59,328 nucleotides of DNA from positions 1-59,328 of the forward strand of contig DIUR01000002.1 of the NCBI GenBank assembly GCA_002428265.1, in the 5' to 3' direction. The DNA is from Bacteriovoracaceae bacterium UBA6153. Lineage in GTDB: Bacteria; Bdellovibrionota; Bacteriovoracia; Bacteriovoracales; Bacteriovoracaceae. The stretch's first letter is position 1. Every line of letters starts with the position of its first letter. The notes under the pieces are model-generated. The model was not told the origin of the DNA and made no database searches. It worked only from the letters and a program-made list of their open reading frames with translations. The position numbers were made by a program, and so were the translations under genes. Below, one piece after another: positions 43,838 to 53,093 of the stretch.

Positions 43838-44737
43838 ATGCTTTCAAAAATTTTAAATCATACAGATGTTGTCGTCGAACTCGACAAAGACTTAAAAAAA
43901 TACTCCACCATGAGACTTGATGCTCGTGGAGATCTTATTACAGTTAAATCAGTAGAAGGTTTAAAATACTGTTTAAGAGAACTTACTAAAAATAAGATTT
44001 CATATAGAGCGCTTGGCTGGGGAGCAAATGTTCTTTTACCAACGAAGACCGAAATCCCTTACATTCAACTTGATTTTGAATTTGATCGCTCTATTTTTGA
44101 TTCACCAAAAAATGAATATATTCTCCCTGGATCTGTAAGCTTAGCGACTCTTACGAGTCATGCTAATAAGTATGGCCTTAAAGGATGGGAAGTTTTCACA
44201 GGAATTCCGGCCAGCTTAGGCGGGGCCATCTTTATGAACGCTGGAACTAATCTCGGTGAGATTGGAAGTGTTATAAAGGAAGTGAATCTTGTGACTAAAA
44301 ACGGAGAAGAAAAGTCGGTTATTATTGATAAGTCTTCTTTCTCATACCGACACAATCACTTCGTTGATGACGGAGATATTATTTATCAAGCCCGACTAAT
44401 TCACTTTGGTTTGGATGAAGCTATTTCTAAAAAAATAAAAGAGTATTTAGAAATGAGAACTCGTACGCAACCTCTTAAAGAATGGACGTGTGGATGCATT
44501 TTCAAAAACCACCACGATAAACGAAGCGATGTGACTTGTCGCGCGGGTCTTTTTATAGATATAATGGGCCTGAAGGGTCTAACGATTAAGAATTTACAGA
44601 TTAGTCCGAAGCACGCCAACTTCATGGAAAATCGTGGCGAGAGCTCTTTCGAAGATGTTATGCAAATGATTAACGTTCTTCAGAAAGAAATGAAATTACA
44701 GTACGGCGTAGATTTTGAAACTGAAGTTGAGTTTTAG
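43838..44737 (+). CDS. murB: UDP-N-acetylenolpyruvoylglucosamine reductase MurB
   Basis: 299 residues. The FAD domain has ALGWGANVLLPTKTEIPYIQL and FTGIPASLGGAIFMNAGTNLGEIG; SYRHNHF and CGCIFKNHH follow. The type I/II subdivision uses YRxS and GSFFKNP; here the motifs are SYRHN and GCIFKN, closest to type II. The final ISPKHANFMENRG and VDFETEVEF are typical. It reduces the enolpyruvyl group to make UDP-MurNAc. Confidence 0.94.
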   Translation: MLSKILNHTDVVVELDKDLKKYSTMRLDARGDLITVKSVEGLKYCLRELTKNKISYRALGWGANVLLPTKTEIPYIQLDFEFDRSIFDSPKNEYILPGSVSLATLTSHANKYGLKGWEVFTGIPASLGGAIFMNAGTNLGEIGSVIKEVNLVTKNGEEKSVIIDKSSFSYRHNHFVDDGDIIYQARLIHFGLDEAISKKIKEYLEMRTRTQPLKEWTCGCIFKNHHDKRSDVTCRAGLFIDIMGLKGLTIKNLQISPKHANFMENRGESSFEDVMQMINVLQKEMKLQYGVDFETEVEF

Positions 44738-44786
44738 CAAGAAGCAGGAAACTTAAAAGTACTATTAAAAAGTAGAGAAAGTCAGG

Positions 44787-45566
44787 ATGGCATTTTTTAA
44801 GTCTAGAAAATTTATCATAGCAGCTACAGTTGTAGTTATATTGGTTCTTACCAATATAGTTGTGTCTTCTCTTGGCCCAACAGAGCAATTCAACGCTGAT
44901 CTCTCATACCGATCAAATTTAGGAAAATGCCCTACTCGTCCAGCTGGAACGATGGCACTTCAAGTTGTTAAAGCATTTGAGCAGTCTCATTCACTTCGAG
45001 ATGTGAAAATGAAAATGATTAACGACAAGTGGTCAGAAAAATACTTTGTTTCTGATTACAAAATTCAATACGATCCATTCAGTAAAGTTTTAGACCTAAA
45101 CTTCAATTGCCCAGAGCCGTTGATGAAAGTTCAGATCTATAGAAAAGATTCATCTGATTCATACGAGGCCATCCTTGTGGATAACGGCCAATTATATGAC
45201 CCGACTTATGAAGCGCTGCTGCGCTCTGAAAAGAAGCTGACTCAGGACCTACCATACCTTTCTATGCCAGTTGGTGAGATGGAAGATAAGGTTCAGTCAG
45301 ACATTACAGGCCTTGTAAAAGAGATGAGACCGGGGCTCCGAAAGAAATTATCTGAGGTTATTTTGAACGACAATAAGGAATTAACCATCATTTTATCGAT
45401 AAATGGCCATCCATCTAGTGTCTTTATGGGACTAGATGAGTGGAGCGACAAGCTGGTTAAGTTGGATAAGATTGTGAACTACATGGAATTAAAAGAAAAG
45501 ATTCCTGCCATTATCAATCTTACAAATAGCAAAAAAGTTGTTGTCAAGTTTAACGATAAATTCTAG
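44787..45566 (+). CDS. FtsQ/DivIB-position protein, strongly diverged
   Basis: 259 residues with a short cytoplasmic N-terminus, a single membrane helix (FIIAATVVVILVLTNIVVSSL) and a periplasmic domain of mixed strands. The usual POTRA signature could not be recognised, but the C-terminus INLTNSKKVVVKFNDKF resembles the end of FtsQ (DLR...VVV). Its place between murB and ftsA is that of FtsQ. Likely the FtsQ counterpart binding FtsL, though a structure comparison would be needed. Two cysteines (KCPTRP, FNCPEP) might pair outside the cytoplasm. Confidence 0.6.
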   Translation: MAFFKSRKFIIAATVVVILVLTNIVVSSLGPTEQFNADLSYRSNLGKCPTRPAGTMALQVVKAFEQSHSLRDVKMKMINDKWSEKYFVSDYKIQYDPFSKVLDLNFNCPEPLMKVQIYRKDSSDSYEAILVDNGQLYDPTYEALLRSEKKLTQDLPYLSMPVGEMEDKVQSDITGLVKEMRPGLRKKLSEVILNDNKELTIILSINGHPSSVFMGLDEWSDKLVKLDKIVNYMELKEKIPAIINLTNSKKVVVKFNDKF

Positions 45567-45628
45567 CATTTTAGATGACAGAATGAATCTGTTGTAAATC
45601 GTATCTATATAGAGAAAGGATTCTCACT

Positions 45629-46906
45629 ATGAACGAAAAGAATATCATCGTAGGTCTCGATGTAGGAACAACGAAAGTTTGTACAATCGTTGGTCTTCAA
45701 CATCCCAATCAAGAATTAGAAATTATCGGTATCGGAACTCACCCTTCTTATGGTCTTAAGAAAGGCTCAGTTGTTAATATTGATAAGACAGTCCGCTCGA
45801 TTCAGTCATCGCTTGAAGAAGCAAGACTAATGGCCGGAGTGAATATTAGTGGAGCGACTATCGGTATTGCCGGAAGTCACATCTACAGCTTCAACTCATC
45901 AGGCGTTGTTGCTATTAAAGGTAAAGAAATAACTCAAGACGATGTTGATCGTGTTTTGGAAGCTGCTAAAGCAGTTGTTATTCCAAGCGACAGAGATATC
46001 CTTCACGTGATTCCTCAGGAATTTCGCGTAGACAATACGACAGGAATTAAAAATCCAATTGGTATGTGTGGAGTGAGATTAGAAGCTCACGTACACATCG
46101 TTACAGGTTCAATTCCATTAATTCAAAATTTAGTTAAGTGTGTTGAGCAGACAGGAATTGAAGCTGAACATATTACTCTTCAGCCTCTTGCTTCTTCTGA
46201 AGCAGTTCTTTCATACGAAGAAAAAGAGCTGGGTGTTGTCCTTGTCGATATCGGCGGCGGAACAACTGATATCGCTGTATGGAAAGATGGAAGCCTGATC
46301 CATTCGCAAATTATTCCCATTGGCGGAAACCATTTTACAAACGACTTAGCTGTCGCTTTAAAAATTCCTCACAATGAAGCAGAAAGAATTAAAATCAATC
46401 ACGGAAGTGTACTTGCTGAGCAATTAAATCAATCAGCACATATCACTGTTCAAGGTATGTCAGGTACAAAACCTCGCGAAGTACAATTAAGTGTAGTCGC
46501 TGAAGTTTTAGGTGCACGTGCTGAAGAGCTCTTCGATGTTGTTCGCGCAATGATCGACGACAAAAAACTTATCAGCGAAGTGGCCGGTGGATTTGTTCTA
46601 ACTGGTGGTGGTGCTCTTATTAAAGGAATGCCAGAGCTAGGTGAATATATTCTTATGAGATCTTGCAAAATTGGTTTTCCAATTCCATTTGGTGGAATGA
46701 CAAACATTATGCAAAACCCGAAATATTCAACAGTACTTGGTCTTTTACTGGAAGCAGCTAAGAGAAAGCCGTATGTCCATGTTCAGGGTCAGGCAACTGG
46801 AAATCATAGAGTGACTTTTAAAGAAAAAGATACAACAGAGTCGAATAACGATCTGATTGGAAAACTGAGCGAGTCACTGAAATCAGTATTTAAAGAAATT
46901 TTTTAA
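45629..46906 (+). CDS. ftsA: Cell-division protein FtsA
   Basis: 425 residues of the actin-like fold. Phosphate 1 is VGLDVGTTKVCTIVG, the SHS2 insertion follows (IGIAGSHIYSFNSSG), phosphate 2 is LVDIGGGTTDIAVW, and the adenosine loop is FVLTGGGALIKG. The C-terminus ends in an amphipathic helix (IGKLSESLKSVFKEIF), the membrane anchor. It tethers FtsZ filaments to the membrane. A strong AGAAAGGA site precedes it. Confidence 0.97.
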   Translation: MNEKNIIVGLDVGTTKVCTIVGLQHPNQELEIIGIGTHPSYGLKKGSVVNIDKTVRSIQSSLEEARLMAGVNISGATIGIAGSHIYSFNSSGVVAIKGKEITQDDVDRVLEAAKAVVIPSDRDILHVIPQEFRVDNTTGIKNPIGMCGVRLEAHVHIVTGSIPLIQNLVKCVEQTGIEAEHITLQPLASSEAVLSYEEKELGVVLVDIGGGTTDIAVWKDGSLIHSQIIPIGGNHFTNDLAVALKIPHNEAERIKINHGSVLAEQLNQSAHITVQGMSGTKPREVQLSVVAEVLGARAEELFDVVRAMIDDKKLISEVAGGFVLTGGGALIKGMPELGEYILMRSCKIGFPIPFGGMTNIMQNPKYSTVLGLLLEAAKRKPYVHVQGQATGNHRVTFKEKDTTESNNDLIGKLSESLKSVFKEIF

Positions 46907-46939
46907 TTTTATAGTTTAAGGTTCCCTTAGGAGGAATAT

Positions 46940-48610
46940 ATGTTCGAAATGACAGATGCAAATAACAGAATCAATGGAGCTAGAATTAAGGTTGTCGGAG
47001 TTGGTGGAGGCGGATGTAACGCTGTAAATACAATGATCCGTTCAGGTCTTTCTGGTGTTGAATATATTGTTGCTAATACTGATGCTCAAGCATTAAGCAT
47101 TTCTCTTGCTGAAACAAAAATTCAGTTAGGTGGAACTGTTACTAAAGGTCTTGGAGCTGGAGCTAATCCTGAAATCGGAAAAAAGTCTGCTCTTGAAGAT
47201 TATGAAAAAATTTCTGAAGTACTAAAAGGTGCTGACATGGTTTTCATCACTGCTGGTATGGGTGGTGGTACAGGTACTGGAGCTGCTCCAGTTATCGCAA
47301 AACTAGCTAAGGAGCTTGGAGCTCTTACTGTTGGTGTTGTTACAAAACCATTCGTATTCGAAGGTAAAAAAAGATTTAAACAAGCGGAAGAAGGAATCAG
47401 AAATCTTGAAGAAAGTGTAGATTCACTTATCACGATTCCTAACCAAAGACTTTTATACCTTGCTGGAGAAAACCTATCTCTAGTAGATACATTTAAGAAA
47501 GCTGACGAAGTTTTACTAAATGCAGTTCGCGGTATTTCTGATCTGATCAATAACACTGGTCACATCAATGCAGACTTTGCTGACGTTTCAACAGTTATGG
47601 CCAACAAAGGTCTTGCTCTTATGGGTACTGGGGTTGCTAACGGTGCTGGTCGCGCAATTAAAGCTGCTACTGAAGCAATCAGCTCACCTCTTCTTGAAGA
47701 TATTTCAATCAATGGAGCTACAGGTATCATCATCAACATCACTGGAAGTGACACACTTTCAATGCATGAAACTAATGAAGCTGTAACATTGATTATGGAA
47801 GCTGCTGATGAAAATGCTGAAATCATTTTTGGAACAGTTATCGATAACAACGCTGGTGACGATATTAAAGTTACAGTTATTGCAACTGGACTTGGTGGAC
47901 AGATCAGAGCAAACGCAGCGATGAGTTCTCAAATGTCTTCAATGTCATCTTCAAACATGACAACGACTATGAATATGCAATCGAATAATACTCAATCATC
48001 TCAAGTAGCTCAGCAGTACTCGGCTCCACAACAGCCGGTATCTCAGCCAATGGCCCAACCTCAACAACCAGTTTATATTGCTCCTCAGGCACCAGCTCCT
48101 CAAATGATGGAAGTTCCTGTTCAAGTATCTGCTCCAGTAGTTGAAGCTCAACCAATGAGAGAACCAATCTCTACTCCAGTAGCTTCACCTTCTCAATCTC
48201 ACATCGCTACAACTGAAGAGCGTTCTGATTTTGATAGATTCATGAGCGATAGAAATGCTTATACTAACCAATCAGCTCAAGAAGAAGAAAATGCAGCAGG
48301 ATACACTGCTTCTCAACAGCCAGCCGCTCAACAACCACCATCTAGACTGATTCAACAAATCAGAGATGCAGCGAACCGTTATGAAAATACTGGTGCTCGT
48401 CCTCAGTCTCAAAATTCTTCTATGAACTCAACACCTGCTTCTGAGTCTGGTGTAGGATCAAACACGAGAGCGAAATCAATTGCTGAAAAATTAGGATTCA
48501 TTAATTTTGATGAAGATGAATTTGATACTCCTTCTTACCTAAGAAAAGAAGAGAAAGCATCTGAACAAAGACCAGCTCACAGAGAGTTTAACAAGAACAT
48601 CGACCTTTAA
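46940..48610 (+). CDS. ftsZ: Cell-division protein FtsZ with a long Gln/Pro/Ser-rich linker
   Basis: 556 residues. The GTPase domain has GVGGGGCNAVN, the tubulin signature GMGGGTGTGAAP, and NADFADV with the catalytic Asp of the T7 loop. From ~325 to 530 a flexible linker rich in Gln, Ser, Met and Pro follows, about four times longer than in E. coli. The C-terminal peptide EFDTPSYLRKEEKA (usually D-x-PxFLR) binds FtsA; a 20-residue tail comes after it. It forms the division ring. AGGAGG-like site just upstream. Confidence 0.97.
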   Translation: MFEMTDANNRINGARIKVVGVGGGGCNAVNTMIRSGLSGVEYIVANTDAQALSISLAETKIQLGGTVTKGLGAGANPEIGKKSALEDYEKISEVLKGADMVFITAGMGGGTGTGAAPVIAKLAKELGALTVGVVTKPFVFEGKKRFKQAEEGIRNLEESVDSLITIPNQRLLYLAGENLSLVDTFKKADEVLLNAVRGISDLINNTGHINADFADVSTVMANKGLALMGTGVANGAGRAIKAATEAISSPLLEDISINGATGIIINITGSDTLSMHETNEAVTLIMEAADENAEIIFGTVIDNNAGDDIKVTVIATGLGGQIRANAAMSSQMSSMSSSNMTTTMNMQSNNTQSSQVAQQYSAPQQPVSQPMAQPQQPVYIAPQAPAPQMMEVPVQVSAPVVEAQPMREPISTPVASPSQSHIATTEERSDFDRFMSDRNAYTNQSAQEEENAAGYTASQQPAAQQPPSRLIQQIRDAANRYENTGARPQSQNSSMNSTPASESGVGSNTRAKSIAEKLGFINFDEDEFDTPSYLRKEEKASEQRPAHREFNKNIDL

Positions 48611-48625
48611 GTCTTAAATATTTGG

Positions 48626-48646
48626 GGTCAGGCCTAGTGCCTGACC
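48626..48646. terminator. Hairpin at the end of ftsZ
   Basis: Perfect 8-base stem GGTCAGGC/GCCTGACC with a 5-base loop between the convergent ends of ftsZ and the B-box gene. Only TTAAATTT follows, so it is a weak or factor-aided terminator. Confidence 0.65.
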
Positions 48647-49233
48647 TTAAATTTCTCTAAATCCTCCGCCAATTCAACTGCTGCATCAACCACAACATTC
48701 AACTGTATAAAAGATTCAATAAAGTCTTCTTCGATATTAATTTTATAATGAGTTAAAACAAAACTTGGAACTTTACGGTCATTCCACAAGTGGCGTTTAA
48801 AGTTATAGATGTAAAGGCCTTCTTCTGGAGTGTCTGGCGTAGTTTTAACATCAGTTATTTGCTTCCACTTATTATTAGCAAAAATTTTAAAATGTTCTTT
48901 GCAGAAATAAAGTCCATCATGCTCAATCAGGCATTGTTCACAAAAAACATCTTCACAAATAAGACAAGTTCCTACTGAGGGAATGTCGGGATGATTTTCA
49001 CAATAGTATTTTTCGGCCACTTTTTCTTCGGAGAGTTTTTTAAAGTTTGGGATCACAACTTCTGGAGTAATCGTCGGTGAAACAGCGGGAGCAGCGGCCT
49101 TAGGTTGAGCGACTTCTTTTGGTGCAAGCAATAACTTAACAACAATGACACCAATCAGTGCTATTAATAAAAGAATAATTAATAACAAAAATAAAATAAT
49201 CGCAAAAATGTTTTCTTGAAAGAAATTGTTCAT
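48634..49233 (-). CDS. Membrane protein with a B-box-type zinc finger
   Basis: 199 residues. An N-terminal membrane helix of ~25 residues (residues 9-35) is followed by an Ala/Pro linker and a zinc finger with the order C..H (YYCENHPD), C..C (TCLICEDVFCEQC), then C..H (FCKEHF), residues about 78-116. This is the B-box pattern of TRIM-type proteins, rare in bacteria. The C-terminal ~80 residues (FVLTHYKINIEEDFIESF) are of unknown fold. It overlaps the RNase J gene by 4 bases, so the three genes udk-rnj-Bbox are one operon. It could be a membrane anchor for the nuclease, by inference. Confidence 0.8.
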   Translation of the reverse strand: MNNFFQENIFAIILFLLLIILLLIALIGVIVVKLLLAPKEVAQPKAAAPAVSPTITPEVVIPNFKKLSEEKVAEKYYCENHPDIPSVGTCLICEDVFCEQCLIEHDGLYFCKEHFKIFANNKWKQITDVKTTPDTPEEGLYIYNFKRHLWNDRKVPSFVLTHYKINIEEDFIESFIQLNVVVDAAVELAEDLEKFKVRH

Positions 49234-50858
49234 AGTATATGAATGGTCGTTATAGGTTTATATCCAAGAATCTGATCAAAATACTTTCTGACCGCAATTC
49301 TTAACTCTTCATTTGTCTTTTCTTCATCCTTGAAATTAATTTTTATGAAATAATTTTCAAGAAATCTCTTAAATTTCTCATCACCAGGGTTAATAATTGT
49401 GGGAAGGCCCATAAAGTTAAAGGTGAATTTTTCTACCTTTGCTCTCGTAGAAGTTAATTTAAGCGAAATAAAAATAGCACCATTACAGGCCAGTTTTCTT
49501 CGCTCACTGATTTTTTCTTTTTGAAGAACAATTCCTTTACCGTGAATAATAACCGGCTCAATAGTCTCTCCGTCTACAATCTTAAGCTTTAAGTCTTTGG
49601 TGATAATGAGTTCATCGTGATTATTGAAATAATGAGCTTCTGCAGATGGATAGGCGGTTTTTACAAATTCGATATGCTCACGAATGAAGTAGCTCTCTCC
49701 ATGAATAGGGACGATATCAGTAGGATTAAATTTCTCATAAAGCATTTTTAAGTCAGTTTTTCCCGGATGCCCAGAAACGTGAATTAATTTATCGGCAGCT
49801 GTAATGACAGTGCATCCAACTTCAGAGAGTTTATTAATCAATAAAGAAATCTTTTTTTCGTTTCCAGGAATCGCCTTTGAAGATAATAAAACAGTATCTT
49901 CAGGCCTAGGCTTAAATTGAGAGTCTTCTCCAATACAAAAGCGTCTAAATGTTCCCCTGAAATCTCCCTGACATCCAGAAAGTAAAACTACAATGTTATC
50001 TTCTTTTCCAGTTAGCGAATCGGCCTGCTTTACGACAGTCGGAAAATCAGGAATCATTCCTAATTCGTTGGCCGTATTTAAATAACTAATCATCGAGCGG
50101 CCATGGGGAATAATTTTTTTATTATGTTTTTTGCACAAATTAATGAAAGTCATTAGTCTGTGAATGTTGGATGAAAAGCATGTAATGAAGATGCGGTTTT
50201 TTGCTTCTTCAAAAATTTGATCAATAACAGGTATAAGATCGTGTTCTGATGGTGTCTCTTTTGTACTACTCGTAATATTGGTGCTATCGCAAAGAAGAAC
50301 TCTCTTTTTAAGGTTCTTTGAGTTTTTAACAAGCTTATCAAAATCAAAAGGTCGCTCATATATAGTTTTAAAATCAATCTTGAAATCAGAGATAAAGAAA
50401 AATCCGACCTCTTCTGCAGCATCTTTAATCAATAGTCCTACAGTTTCCGGAATAGAGTGATTAACGTGAATAGGATCAATTGTGAAATCATGAAATCCTA
50501 ATTGATCATAATGCTTATACTCTGTGACGGGATATGGATGGTGATTGAACTCTAGTTTTTTTCTAATTAATCCAGCTGTAAATGGTGAAGCTAGAATTTT
50601 AATCTTTGGAAATTTTTTCACAACATGCAAAACGGCACCGATGTGATCTTCGTGGCCATGAGTGATAACAAGATGGCTTGGGGTGGGAATGGAGTCAAGA
50701 TCTGGTATTAAATAATCAATATCGAAAAAATCTTCATAGGGAAAAAGAATGCCGGCATCAATCAAGATTATGTCGTTGTCTCCCTGAACTAAAGTCATGT
50801 TTGAACCGATTTGTCCTACACCACCAACAGGTTTAATCTTGATTAAATTTTTACTCAT
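49230..50858 (-). CDS. rnj: Ribonuclease J
   Basis: 542 residues. The metallo-beta-lactamase core begins VGGVGQIGSNMTLV, the metal motif is THGHEDHIG (66-74), the beta-CASP domain follows, and VPIHGESYFIREH gives the C-terminal histidine. C-terminal KPITTIHIL is unusual. RNase J combines 5'-exonuclease and endonuclease activity in mRNA decay and rRNA processing in Firmicutes, deltaproteobacteria and others. It overlaps udk (ATG within its last codons) and the B-box gene. Confidence 0.93.
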   Translation of the reverse strand: MSKNLIKIKPVGGVGQIGSNMTLVQGDNDIILIDAGILFPYEDFFDIDYLIPDLDSIPTPSHLVITHGHEDHIGAVLHVVKKFPKIKILASPFTAGLIRKKLEFNHHPYPVTEYKHYDQLGFHDFTIDPIHVNHSIPETVGLLIKDAAEEVGFFFISDFKIDFKTIYERPFDFDKLVKNSKNLKKRVLLCDSTNITSSTKETPSEHDLIPVIDQIFEEAKNRIFITCFSSNIHRLMTFINLCKKHNKKIIPHGRSMISYLNTANELGMIPDFPTVVKQADSLTGKEDNIVVLLSGCQGDFRGTFRRFCIGEDSQFKPRPEDTVLLSSKAIPGNEKKISLLINKLSEVGCTVITAADKLIHVSGHPGKTDLKMLYEKFNPTDIVPIHGESYFIREHIEFVKTAYPSAEAHYFNNHDELIITKDLKLKIVDGETIEPVIIHGKGIVLQKEKISERRKLACNGAIFISLKLTSTRAKVEKFTFNFMGLPTIINPGDEKFKRFLENYFIKINFKDEEKTNEELRIAVRKYFDQILGYKPITTIHIL

Positions 50859-51490
50859 TTCTTTCCTTTTTTAATAACTTTTTCTTTTGCATGTAGGAGT
50901 TGATTAACTTTTGCAGCTAGAATGGAAGCAGCAATATCTGTTTCTTCACCAACGATAAAATCGGCATATTGTCTTTGTGGGTCAAGGTATTTTTGATACA
51001 TTGGCCTTACCGTTTCATAGTACTGGGTAATAACTGAGTCTAGTGATCTGCCTCTTTCTTCAACATCTCTATGAAGTCTTCTAATAAATCGTATGTCGGC
51101 TTCAACGTGAAGAAAAGTTGTGATGTCACACATCTTTCTGATTTCTTCTTGATAGAGACTAAAAATTCCCTCGAATAATACAACCTTTGTTGGCTTAACA
51201 AGACTGGATGTTTTTAATCTGGCATTTTTCTTAAAATCGTAATGTGGACTTTTAATTGATTTACCGCTCTTAAGCATCTGCAGGTGTTTTGTTAGCAGAT
51301 CCCAGTCAAAAGCATCAGGATGATCAAAATTAGGTCTGCCTGTTGAAGTTTTTAGATCTTTGGGCAGCTTCGGAAGATAATAAGAATCCATATGAAGAAT
51401 CGCGACTTCCTGGTCGACGTTTTTTCTGATTTTGTCAGCGAAAGTTGTCTTGCCTGATCCAGACCCTCCGCAAATAGAAATGATGTGCAC
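50855..51490 (-). CDS. udk: Uridine kinase
   Basis: 211 residues from a GTG at 51490, preceded by GAGGAG. P-loop GGSGSGKTT (8-16), DSYYLPKLPKD, GRPNFDHPDAFDWDLL and VLFEGIFSLY are the uridine kinase signatures, with RRLHRDVEERGRSLDSV in the lid. It phosphorylates uridine and cytidine in the salvage route. A longer frame to 51568 would overlap the divergent gene and begins with a spurious hydrophobic segment, so it was rejected. Confidence 0.93.
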   Translation of the reverse strand: MHIISICGGSGSGKTTFADKIRKNVDQEVAILHMDSYYLPKLPKDLKTSTGRPNFDHPDAFDWDLLTKHLQMLKSGKSIKSPHYDFKKNARLKTSSLVKPTKVVLFEGIFSLYQEEIRKMCDITTFLHVEADIRFIRRLHRDVEERGRSLDSVITQYYETVRPMYQKYLDPQRQYADFIVGEETDIAASILAAKVNQLLHAKEKVIKKGKK

Positions 51491-51566
51491 TAGAGCTCTC
51501 CTCAATTGTATTTTATGAATAAAATGATAGATTAAAGTAGTAACAAAAGAAAGAAGGAAGACGAGC

Positions 51567-53093
51567 ATGAAGCTGTTTCAAGCAATACTAGTTCTACTGT
51601 GCATAAGCGTATTTGGTCATGTGAGTGCTCAGGAAAAAATCAATATAGCGATTTCTGCTGCACCTAATAGCATGACACCATTTTATTCAACTGATGCAAA
51701 CTCACAAAACATCAATCGTTTAATTCATTCATCTCTTGTGGATTTCAATGAAAAAATGCAATTCATGTGCATTGCTTGTGAATCTTACGAAGATAAAATG
51801 TCGGGGTCAAAACAAGTGCTTACGTTTAAATTAAAACAAGGCATGACTTTTAGCGATGGAACAGCTGTTACGGCCAATGATGTAAAAAGATCATATGAGT
51901 ATTTTGCTAAAGACAATAAAATTAAATCAACTTTCATGGGAGCTTATGAATCTATTGAGGCTGTAAATGTTCTTGATGATAAAACAGTACAGATTGTTTA
52001 TAAAAATTTCTCACTTGAAAATTTATCTAATCTTTCTCTTTTAAAAATTGTTAAGTTAAAAAATCCCAATGCAGAAGTCTTTGAACCACAAGATATAATC
52101 GGATGCGGTGATTATGTTTTAAAAGCCATAGAGCCACTTGAGATTATTGTTGAGCCAAGGGACACTTCAAAACCGACGTTAGTATTTAAAGTTGTAAAAG
52201 ATGAAACGACTCTTGCTTTAAAGCTTATCAATAAAGAAATTGATCTCTCTGTTGCCAATATGTCTCCACGAAAGGTTTTCTGGTTAAAGTCGCAACCAGG
52301 AATTAGAGTTTGGGATATGCCGAGTGGGAATTTCCAATTTATGGGGATTAATCACAAGAGAGAACTTTTCCAAGATATAAAAGTGAGAAAAGCATTCTCA
52401 TTATTAATTCCAAGAAAAGAAATTCTCGAATACAAACTTAAAAATACTGCCGTTCTTTCTGTCGGAATGTTTTCTCCTGCCTTTGGGGATATGTATGAGC
52501 AGACTGAAATTGAAAAAAATGATGTGCAGGAAGCGAGAAAGCTTCTTACAGAAGCAGGATGGGTTAAGAATAAAAATGGAATCCTTGCAAAAAATGGAAA
52601 ACTACTGGAGATAGATTGGAAGGTAAGCAACAACAAAGCAAGTATTGAAGTCGTAGAAGTTCTTCAACATTTTTTTGAGAAAGAAGGAATGATCGTCAAT
52701 GTAAGTATCCAGGAATGGGGAACTTATATGAGTGCTTTTAAGGCCGGAAAATTTGATATTGTCGTTGGGCAGTGGGTAGGTTTTACTGGGCCAGATATGC
52801 TTAAGTTTGTTTTCCACTCTACAAATGTACCGCCAAAAGGTGGAAATCGTGTGGGTTATATTAATCCGGCATTAGACACTATTTTAGACAAGGCCACCGT
52901 AGAAACAGATGCCACAAAGAGAACTTTGCTGTATAAGCAGGCTTCAAATCTTATTAATTCAGATTATGCCACTATTAACTTATGGCACCCAAATATCATC
53001 TGGATTGGAAGAAATTGTCTTTCAGATATCAAACTTGAATCATCTGGAAGTTTTTATCCCCTTAAAAAGTTAGAGAAAAATTGTGGAAAATAA
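51567..53093 (+). CDS. Peptide/solute-binding protein, SBP family 5
   Basis: 508 residues. A signal peptide (LVLLCISVFGHVSA, cut after SAQ or before) is followed by the SBP_bac_5 domain: VLTFKLKQGMTFSDGTAVTANDVKRSYEYF and FMGINHKRELFQDIKVRKAFSLLIPR are typical of OppA/DppA. The binding-site residues for peptides cannot be read from sequence. No permease or ATPase genes are near, so the transporter is elsewhere or it acts alone. It overlaps prmA by 11 bases, an unusual coupling of a periplasmic protein and a cytoplasmic methyltransferase. Confidence 0.88.
   Translation: MKLFQAILVLLCISVFGHVSAQEKINIAISAAPNSMTPFYSTDANSQNINRLIHSSLVDFNEKMQFMCIACESYEDKMSGSKQVLTFKLKQGMTFSDGTAVTANDVKRSYEYFAKDNKIKSTFMGAYESIEAVNVLDDKTVQIVYKNFSLENLSNLSLLKIVKLKNPNAEVFEPQDIIGCGDYVLKAIEPLEIIVEPRDTSKPTLVFKVVKDETTLALKLINKEIDLSVANMSPRKVFWLKSQPGIRVWDMPSGNFQFMGINHKRELFQDIKVRKAFSLLIPRKEILEYKLKNTAVLSVGMFSPAFGDMYEQTEIEKNDVQEARKLLTEAGWVKNKNGILAKNGKLLEIDWKVSNNKASIEVVEVLQHFFEKEGMIVNVSIQEWGTYMSAFKAGKFDIVVGQWVGFTGPDMLKFVFHSTNVPPKGGNRVGYINPALDTILDKATVETDATKRTLLYKQASNLINSDYATINLWHPNIIWIGRNCLSDIKLESSGSFYPLKKLEKNCGK

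Noticed and set aside
47560..47850. Antisense open frames under ftsZ, ftsA and other conserved genes
   Set aside because: These are shadows of codon bias in strongly coding regions and have no ribosome binding site or recognisable domain.
51491..51568. Hydrophobic N-terminal extension of uridine kinase
   Set aside because: It overlaps the divergent solute-binding gene, and GTG at 51490 has a strong GAGGAG site just before the P-loop.
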